A stretch of 64,000 nucleotides of DNA from Shewanella psychromarinicola (lineage in GTDB: Bacteria > Pseudomonadota > Gammaproteobacteria > Enterobacterales > Shewanellaceae), in assembly GCF_003855155.1 (NCBI RefSeq), contig NZ_CP034073.1, positions 5,070,850 through 5,134,849 on the forward strand. The letters run 5' to 3'. This document shows positions 58,419 through 64,000 of the stretch, piece after piece. Numbering within the stretch: position 1 is the first letter of the stretch; each line of letters begins with the position of its first letter. The translations under genes were made by a program, and so were the position numbers. A model generated the notes under the pieces. The model made no database searches. It was not told the DNA's origin and saw only the letters and a list, made by a program, of their open reading frames with translations.

Positions 58419-58463
58419 TTCAGACGCAGTGAAAACTGATTAACGTCACAATTCCTCATAAAA

Positions 58464-58488
58464 GGGCATCATTTGATGCCCTTCTTTA
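58464..58488 (+). terminator. terminator of the M13 peptidase gene
   Basis: GGGCATCA, TT, TGATGCCC followed by T-rich TTCTTTATT. Confidence 0.8.
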
Positions 58489-58565
58489 TTAAACCTTGTT
58501 CATTCAGCCCCTATTCAGCCAAAAAGCGGTACATTGAGTTACAGACATTACGCTGGAGCTATTCA

Positions 58566-59345
58566 ATGAATAAGTTATTTCGTACCTTTTTTATCTTCTT
58601 AATTTTACTGTCTACCCGTGGTGCTATTGCTCAACCTAACGAGGTTAAATATAACAAGTTAGCCCAGCCTTCAGACTTCAGCCAAAAATCAACTAATGAT
58701 ATTGAGCAGCTATTGGCGCTATATGAGCACGACGCTGACATTGTCGTACAAGATAGCGATAACTTACATGCTCTGATGACACGAGCACCATTAGCGCAGC
58801 AAGAACTCATTGACCTACTGCACGTTATTAGCCAGTCAAGCAACACTACAACCATTATTCCTGCCATTAAAAGTTATCAGCGTGCGGCTCAAAAAGTGCA
58901 AGCAAAATTCAATGGCGACGCCAGTCAGCTGACCGATATAGCGCGAGCCAGTGTGGTGGCCAATGACGTTAAAAGCTTATTATCAAGTTACCATCAACTG
59001 CGTCAACACACCGAAATAGTGCAATTAAAAAACCGCTTTTCTCGCCCCAAAATGTCAGGCTATCGTGACTTAAATGTATTAGTAAAATTGCCCGCAAGCC
59101 AAATGGTGGTTGAAGTACAGTTTCATTTAAATGATATTGCCGACATTAAAAGTGGTCCAGATCATCATATTTATGAGCATATTCAACAGATAGAGTCACA
59201 AGCCAAAGCAACCTCTAGACGGTTAAATGATATAGAACAAGCCATGATAGCCAAGCTTCGTCAAGACTCGCACAAGCAATATCATAAAGCGTGGTTAAGT
59301 TATAAACGTCAAAGTTTATATGCTTCACACAGACAAGTTGCCTAA
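58566..59345 (+). CDS. secreted protein with RelA/SpoT-like nucleotidyltransferase domain
   Basis: 259 residues from ATG 58566, chosen because it opens a signal peptide (LFRTFFIFLILLSTRGAIAQ). Residues about 105-190 resemble the RelA/SpoT synthetase fold: DIARASVV (D124), KNRFSRPKMSGYRDLNVLVK with the conserved tyrosine, and VVEVQFHL with E183, the positions of metal- and base-binding residues. A helical N-terminal part (30-100) and a C-terminal basic helix flank it. A RelA-like enzyme outside the cytoplasm would be unusual; related domains occur in interbacterial toxins. Activity unknown. Its own terminator follows. Confidence 0.72.
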   Translation: MNKLFRTFFIFLILLSTRGAIAQPNEVKYNKLAQPSDFSQKSTNDIEQLLALYEHDADIVVQDSDNLHALMTRAPLAQQELIDLLHVISQSSNTTTIIPAIKSYQRAAQKVQAKFNGDASQLTDIARASVVANDVKSLLSSYHQLRQHTEIVQLKNRFSRPKMSGYRDLNVLVKLPASQMVVEVQFHLNDIADIKSGPDHHIYEHIQQIESQAKATSRRLNDIEQAMIAKLRQDSHKQYHKAWLSYKRQSLYASHRQVA

Positions 59346-59361
59346 TATTAAGACCCTCCTT

Positions 59362-59388
59362 AAGCGCTCATATGAGCGCTTTTTTTTT
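59362..59388 (+). terminator. terminator of the RelA/SpoT-like gene
   Basis: Perfect palindrome AAGCGCTCATATGAGCGCTT followed by an eight-base T tract. Confidence 0.88.
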
Positions 59389-59460
59389 GCCAAATAAGAT
59401 CCACTACAATCACATCTGCTATACTCGCGCCCATTACGATACGATCTGCTGGACAATACT

Positions 59461-59862
59461 ATGAATGACATTATCGAACTGCTACAAGAGTTAAGTGAAA
59501 CTGTACCCGTGCCACTCGAATTGCCCACCTTTGAGCAACTTGTAGAGGTTGAAGAACAGATCTTAATTGGTTTGCCCAACGATCTAAAAGAATTCTTATT
59601 GTATGGCAGTGATGTTATTTATGGCACGCTTGAACCCGTTACCGCTGCGGATCCTTACTCGCACACTTATCTACCAGAAGTCGCCTGTTATGCTTGGTCT
59701 ATTGGATTGCCCCGTGAACAAATTGCCATTTGCCAAATCGGCGATAGCTTTTATTGTATTGATGAAGAAGGCCAAGTGAAGTTTTGGAAAAAAGGCCGAT
59801 TTAGCGACAAAGTCTGGGAATCATTTTGGCATTGGGCCGAAGATGTGTGGCTTAATCGATAA
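59461..59862 (+). CDS. SMI1/KNR4 (SUKH-like) family protein
   Basis: 133 residues, no signal peptide. The SUKH-like order is visible: an N-terminal helix, EEQILIGLPNDLKEFLLYGSDVIYG with the LP..L..FL.. motif, then EQIAICQIGDSFYCIDEEGQVKFW and a C-terminal WHWAEDVW. SUKH proteins are often immunity proteins of toxin systems, but single copies in core regions also occur. It follows the RelA/SpoT-like gene by 115 bases, separated by a terminator. Confidence 0.85.
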   Translation: MNDIIELLQELSETVPVPLELPTFEQLVEVEEQILIGLPNDLKEFLLYGSDVIYGTLEPVTAADPYSHTYLPEVACYAWSIGLPREQIAICQIGDSFYCIDEEGQVKFWKKGRFSDKVWESFWHWAEDVWLNR

Positions 59863-59946
59863 GCTAATCTGTTAACCCTATCTGTTAACCTTAAGTTACG
59901 GTTAAATAAACAAATAAATAAATAAACACTAATGATGAGAACGATC

Positions 59947-60447
59947 ATGTCGAAAAATACCGGTTTAAATGCGATTGAAATCCAATGTTTGCGTCAGTCT
60001 TTAAGCCTAACAACAGAACAAGTTGCTAGCATCACTAAGACCAGTAATGAAGATGTGATGTCATGGGAGTCTGGTGAGAAAGAAGCGCCTATTCCCGCTC
60101 AGAAAAAGTTGTTAGACATCGATGATATTATCGAAATGCAAGTGCTCAATACCTCTGATGGCATTGAAGAGCTATTTAAAAAAGAGCCTAAACGTCGTTT
60201 AGCGTTTGTGGTCTATCCAACTCAGGCTCTCTATACCCAATACAATCCTGAATTTTTAAGCTCTTTGCCATTAACTGAACTGTACAATGCAGCAGCTTGG
60301 CGTATTAAAAAAGAATGTAAACTCGTACTTGAAGTGGATGTAAGCTTAGTCGCACTCGATGCCGAAGCCTATAAAGCTTATCGTGCTGATAACGGCATGA
60401 GCGAAAGCCGAGAAAGCCGAGCTAAATGGGCGGCGACTCAGTTATAA
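59947..60447 (+). CDS. DUF4447-like protein
   Basis: 166 residues from ATG 59947 (the frame is open to 59932). An N-terminal helix-turn-helix resembling Cro/XRE or YdiL proteins ([23 protein letters not shown]) is followed by a longer alpha/beta region with [18 protein letters not shown] recall a similar small Shewanella protein next to a GST gene (SO_1698) with a solved structure; the family call is from memory. Possible DNA-binding regulator. Confidence 0.65.
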   Translation: MSKNTGLNAIEIQCLRQSLSLTTEQVASITKTSNEDVMSWESGEKEAPIPAQKKLLDIDDIIEMQVLNTSDGIEELFKKEPKRRLAFVVYPTQALYTQYNPEFLSSLPLTELYNAAAWRIKKECKLVLEVDVSLVALDAEAYKAYRADNGMSESRESRAKWAATQL

Positions 60448-60474
60448 AAACCTCCATTTTGACGGTCAATAACT

Positions 60475-60499
60475 AAAAGGAAGCTTCGGCTTCCTTTTT
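60475..60499. terminator. bidirectional terminator between the DUF4447-like and GST genes
   Basis: AAAAGGAAGC, UUCG-type tetraloop TTCG, GCTTCCTTTTT; serves converging genes. Confidence 0.88.
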
Positions 60500-60507
60500 G
60501 ATAACGC

Positions 60508-61140
60508 TTATTTAGCGACATCGGCAAGTGCTACTGTTTTGGCTAGCGCAGCGGCCAAAGCAGGACGTTGCTTTAGTCGATCGCGATAGGCGGACAACTT
60601 TGGCGACAGATGTTGCTCGAATCCCAAAGCCCAACCTAAGGTTTGTGCGAGTAAAATATCGGCAACCATAGGCTCGCTGCCACATACAAACCCAGACTCT
60701 GGTATCCAAGTTTCAGCAACCGCAGCCGCTTGATCAAACTCCCATTTGGCCACAGCAAACATCGCGTCTACGCGCAGTTCTTTTGGTAACGCAAAACGAT
60801 GCTTACCCATACTCCACAGCGGTTGTTCAAGCTCACTAATCACAAAACTCACCCAGCGTTCATGAATACCAGACTCTTGAGTACCTGGTTTTGGCAACCA
60901 TTTACCTTGGCCGTACTTTTCCGCTAAATAACGCATAATGGCCGCAGATTCGCTTAACACGAAATCACCCTCTGTGAGTACTGGCATTTTGCCACTAGGG
61001 TTAAGGGCTAAAAATGCGTCACCTTTATGTTCACCATTAGCAAAATCGATAGCATGAAACTGCCATGCAATACCTAACTCTTCTAAAAGCCAAGATACCC
61101 GTAGCGCACGACTTTTTTGGGTTCCGTATAACGTAATCAT
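60508..61140 (-). CDS. glutathione S-transferase family protein
   Basis: 210 residues. N-terminal thioredoxin-like GST domain with a serine/threonine-type start (MITLYGTQKSRALRVSW), the cis-proline loop ALNPSGKMPVL and the glutathione-binding ESAAIMRYLAEKYG, then the all-helical C-terminal domain with VADILLAQTLGWAL. Probably conjugates glutathione or acts as a peroxidase; substrate unknown. Confidence 0.93.
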   Translation of the reverse strand: MITLYGTQKSRALRVSWLLEELGIAWQFHAIDFANGEHKGDAFLALNPSGKMPVLTEGDFVLSESAAIMRYLAEKYGQGKWLPKPGTQESGIHERWVSFVISELEQPLWSMGKHRFALPKELRVDAMFAVAKWEFDQAAAVAETWIPESGFVCGSEPMVADILLAQTLGWALGFEQHLSPKLSAYRDRLKQRPALAAALAKTVALADVAK

Positions 61141-61175
61141 TTAGGTTCCATATTATATAGTGAGGTTAATGAGGA

Positions 61176-61212
61176 TAAAAAAAGCCACATTGCACCATGA
61201 GTGAATGTGGCT
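61176..61212 (-). terminator. terminator of the TonB-dependent receptor gene
   Basis: On the minus strand AGCCACATT and AATGTGGCT (nine pairs, twelve-base loop) followed by seven T. Confidence 0.85.
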
Positions 61213-61236
61213 GTAATTTATCTTATGACGTTGTGA

Positions 61237-63804
61237 TTAGAAGTTCATTGTAACTTTAGTATAAATATAACGGCCTAATGGGTTATGAACGCCCATTGCA
61301 TAACCATAAAGGTCGGCATCACCGTCACCAATGGCAAATGATGGATCTTCATCAAACACGTTATTAACCCCTACAGATAACTTGACCGTGTCATTAAAAC
61401 GATATGAACCAGACATATCCACTAACAACTGGGCATCAACGGTACGGGTTTTATTGAAGTCTTCAAATTCGCCGATATAACTTAAGTTAACGTTGGCAGC
61501 AAAGTCATCCATGTTCCAGTTAGTTGTTGCTAACCAACGGTGCTGTGGATACTCATACTCACCAGTGTAATCAACAATATCGCCATCAATTTCTTTTTCA
61601 AAGCTGATTAAGTAGCTGTACTCTACACCAAACTTAACCGTACCGTAGCCGTCTAATTCAAGGCCATAATGAGTCGATAAATCCACACCTTGTACTTCTT
61701 GCGAACCAATATTGACGAATCCAGATTTAATCACATCAAGCGGACCAAATGTCTGACCTGCTTGCGGTGCATTTCGCAAACAGACCGTACTGTTTTGATC
61801 ATTACAATTTTCATCATAAAGAACCTGGTTTTGCAGTGAGTCAATCTTGTTATCTTGGAGAATATTGTATATATCAACACCAATATCAAACTGCTGATCT
61901 GGGGCCCAAATCATGCCCACATTCCACGTTTCAGACTCTTCAGCTTTAAGGTTAGGGTTTCCAGCGAATATAAAGTTGTAATCCAATAACTCGCAATCTA
62001 CGTTATCAGCTTCACAACGATAGCTATCAATTAAAAAGTCACTCTTCTCAGAAGGGCCTAAGCCGATTTGTGCTAACGATGGGGCACGGAAACCAGTAGA
62101 CCATGAACCTCGAGCAGTGACCTCGTCACTAATGCCCCATTGGAAAGCGATTTTAGGATTCGTGGTTGAACCAAAATCACTGTAGTTATCGTAACGACCT
62201 GCTAACTGCAACTCAAAGTTATCTGCAACAGGGATAGAGAATTCTACATAGGCAGCATGTTGGTCTCGTGAACCAAACGCAGATATCGCTTCAGTACCAA
62301 AAATCAGACCTCGTTGAAACTGCTCATCTGGCACGTCACTGACACTTTCTTCGCGGTATTCTGCACCGGCAGCCATCATAATATCGCGATCAGCAATCGT
62401 AAATGCTTGGCCTGTAATACTGGCATCATAAGCGGTGATGCTCGACTTACCTTGTCTTACTAGGCTAGTGGTGATGCGATCAATCACCTCTGGCGAGTTG
62501 ATAGTAGCGCCAAATGGGTTGTAGTTACCGGCATCTATTTCAGCTTGTAAATAATCGGTTCTTACCCAACCCTGTGAACGGTCACCGGTTTGGGTTGACT
62601 CACTGCGACCACGTTGCGCTGATACTTCCCAGTCCCAATCGTTTATGACGCCACGAAGGCCGGCAACAATACGCATGGTATCTGATTCGATATCCCAACG
62701 ACGAGGGCCAGCATCAACCGTACGGTAGCGGCCGATATCGATGTCTTGTCCAAAAGAATTGTTAGGATGAGTACCAGGCACGGTTAAACCTGCATCTTCA
62801 TCTAATGGCGTTGGTGCACCGCCAGCCTCAGACGTGTTGTGTTGTACTGACAACTCTAAAAATGCGGTTAAATCTTCACCTAACATATAATCAAACTGGC
62901 CAATAGCACCGACACGCTCAGACGTTGGGATCGTTAAGTTGTATGGACCGTAATCAAACAAACAGCTGCCACTTGCTGTCGCATTCTCAGCGGGGCAATC
63001 TGGGTCAATCGTTTTAACACCATTGACATAGAAATAACCCGGGAAGCCACGTGATGAACGATAATCTTCACCGCCATAAACTGATTGATTAGCGGTGCCA
63101 AAACGACCCATTTCGTCTGCAGACAAGGTGCCATTGGTAAAGTAATCAAGGATAATTGACGCACTGCCTTTTTCGGCTTTTACGCCCCATACTAAGCTGG
63201 CTGTCGTTTCGTCATAACCGGTACCACTGTCATCACCATAACCTAGGTTAAGTTCGATACCTTCAATGTCTTTTCTTAAGACAATATTGACCACACCGGC
63301 AATAGCATCAGAACCATAAATAGCTGATGCACCGTCTTTAAGAATATCGATACGCTCAATAGCCGAAACAGGAATATTATTAATATCAACAAACGAATTT
63401 GAAATCCCTTCAGCAAACGCACTCGATCCAACACGGCGACCATTAATAAGTACCAGAGTCGCATCAGGGCCTAAGCCACGTAAACTGATTGATGCTCCAC
63501 CGTTGGCAGTAGAGTCTTGGCTATTTCCACGCGTTGAGAATGCACCAGAACCGTTTGCAGGCATCCGCTCTAGCAATTGTTGTAGGTTGTCAAAACCCAT
63601 GTTAGCAATATCGTCTTTATTCAAAGATTGTACTGGTGAAGGTCCTTCAATATCGGTGCGTTTGATACGAGAACCGGTCACTTCAATTCGTTCAACCTTT
63701 GCATCGGCACCTGCATCAGCAGCTTGTGTAACAAAGGCGATAGGTGCAAGAGATAGTGATACAGCGATAGCGCAAGCGCTGCGTAAAAGGTTAGTTTTTT
63801 TCAT
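61237..63804 (-). CDS. TonB-dependent outer-membrane receptor
   Basis: 855 residues from the second ATG (63804; AAGGA lies the right distance before it). Signal peptide (ACAIAVSLSLAPIAFVTQAADA), then the plug with VERIEVTGSRIKRTDIEGPSP, RGNSQDST, GASISLRGLGPDATLVLINGRR and ILKDGASAIYGSDAIAGVVNI, and a beta-barrel ending in aromatic residue VTMNF. Short Asp-rich barrel turns. Energised by TonB-ExbBD; this plug subtype is common in marine bacteria for carbohydrates, peptides or siderophores, so the substrate is unknown. Single gene with terminator. Confidence 0.94.
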   Translation of the reverse strand: MKKTNLLRSACAIAVSLSLAPIAFVTQAADAGADAKVERIEVTGSRIKRTDIEGPSPVQSLNKDDIANMGFDNLQQLLERMPANGSGAFSTRGNSQDSTANGGASISLRGLGPDATLVLINGRRVGSSAFAEGISNSFVDINNIPVSAIERIDILKDGASAIYGSDAIAGVVNIVLRKDIEGIELNLGYGDDSGTGYDETTASLVWGVKAEKGSASIILDYFTNGTLSADEMGRFGTANQSVYGGEDYRSSRGFPGYFYVNGVKTIDPDCPAENATASGSCLFDYGPYNLTIPTSERVGAIGQFDYMLGEDLTAFLELSVQHNTSEAGGAPTPLDEDAGLTVPGTHPNNSFGQDIDIGRYRTVDAGPRRWDIESDTMRIVAGLRGVINDWDWEVSAQRGRSESTQTGDRSQGWVRTDYLQAEIDAGNYNPFGATINSPEVIDRITTSLVRQGKSSITAYDASITGQAFTIADRDIMMAAGAEYREESVSDVPDEQFQRGLIFGTEAISAFGSRDQHAAYVEFSIPVADNFELQLAGRYDNYSDFGSTTNPKIAFQWGISDEVTARGSWSTGFRAPSLAQIGLGPSEKSDFLIDSYRCEADNVDCELLDYNFIFAGNPNLKAEESETWNVGMIWAPDQQFDIGVDIYNILQDNKIDSLQNQVLYDENCNDQNSTVCLRNAPQAGQTFGPLDVIKSGFVNIGSQEVQGVDLSTHYGLELDGYGTVKFGVEYSYLISFEKEIDGDIVDYTGEYEYPQHRWLATTNWNMDDFAANVNLSYIGEFEDFNKTRTVDAQLLVDMSGSYRFNDTVKLSVGVNNVFDEDPSFAIGDGDADLYGYAMGVHNPLGRYIYTKVTMNF

Positions 63805-63810
63805 GATCAT

Positions 63811-64000
63811 CCTTAACGTTAATTTATTGTTTTAAATCCATGATTACTGCAAACTGCGGTAACAACATTACCGCCTACTACTTTTTTGGATTCTAATGTA
63901 CCTGTTCAAGTTAGGTTAAAACTTAACAAAGTCAACACAAGATAGTAACGTAAATGTAACTAATCACTTAGTCGAGAGTAAATCATGAATAAAAAGTGAA
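63811..64000. other. promoter region of the TonB receptor
   Basis: No further gene to the window end; AT-rich with TTGACTTTGT-like and TTACATTTACG-like pieces in the minus orientation. No Fur box recognised. Confidence 0.4.

Overview
The window looks like the chromosome of a marine gammaproteobacterium, most likely a Shewanella of the S. frigidimarina type. This is inferred from moderate to low GC, the RpiA, TrxC, MetH and RsuA sequences, a GST gene next to a DUF4447-type gene as I remember it from S. oneidensis, and short intergenic spaces with Gram-negative signals (lipoboxes, a TAT signal, a TonB receptor). No rRNA, tRNA, CRISPR array or phage structural genes were seen.

Layout. 1-4.5 kb: an aldehyde dehydrogenase cut by the window edge, a divergent HxlR regulator, and a periplasmic binding-protein gene split by an IS200/IS605 element (TnpA plus TnpB). 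4.5-11.6 kb: a minus-strand cobalamin salvage and uptake block (cobO, cobQ, cobU, cobS, btuC, btuD) with a probable cobalamin riboswitch at its head; cobT and cobC are decayed. 11.8-17 kb: a tetR/MFP/RND efflux operon. 17.8-21.5 kb: B12-dependent methionine synthase metH behind a MetJ-type operator. The B12 block and metH belong together metabolically.

21.6-29.9 kb is the most unusual part. A frameshifted, truncated lipase gene and a DUF6795-like gene split by an ISAs1-family element lie on the minus strand. On the plus strand follow three tandem DUF6795-like genes and an intact class 3 lipase. Between the two sets sits a diverged copy of the last codons of trxC, whose complete gene lies at 29.5-29.9 kb. 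This looks like an accessory island of about 5.2 kb inserted at the trxC 3' end, carrying what may be a lipase toxin with multiplied immunity genes.

30-43 kb is a patchwork: an IS1595-family element with 8-bp target duplications, an orphan sugar-binding protein, large dispersed non-coding repeats that bracket an agmatine deiminase/amidase pair, a type IV prepilin with 14-bp tandem repeats upstream, a CoA-transferase and a YitT membrane protein. 43.2-47.9 kb: a three-gene periplasmic molybdenum hydroxylase (TAT-exported catalytic subunit, 2Fe-2S subunit, triheme cytochrome c). 48-64 kb is mostly core: an RcnB-like small protein, MFS transporter, bicupin, pbpG, rpiA, an ECF sigma factor with a decayed anti-sigma gene, rsuA, an M13 peptidase, a secreted RelA/SpoT-like protein, a SMI1/KNR4 protein, a DUF4447-like protein, GST and a TonB-dependent receptor.
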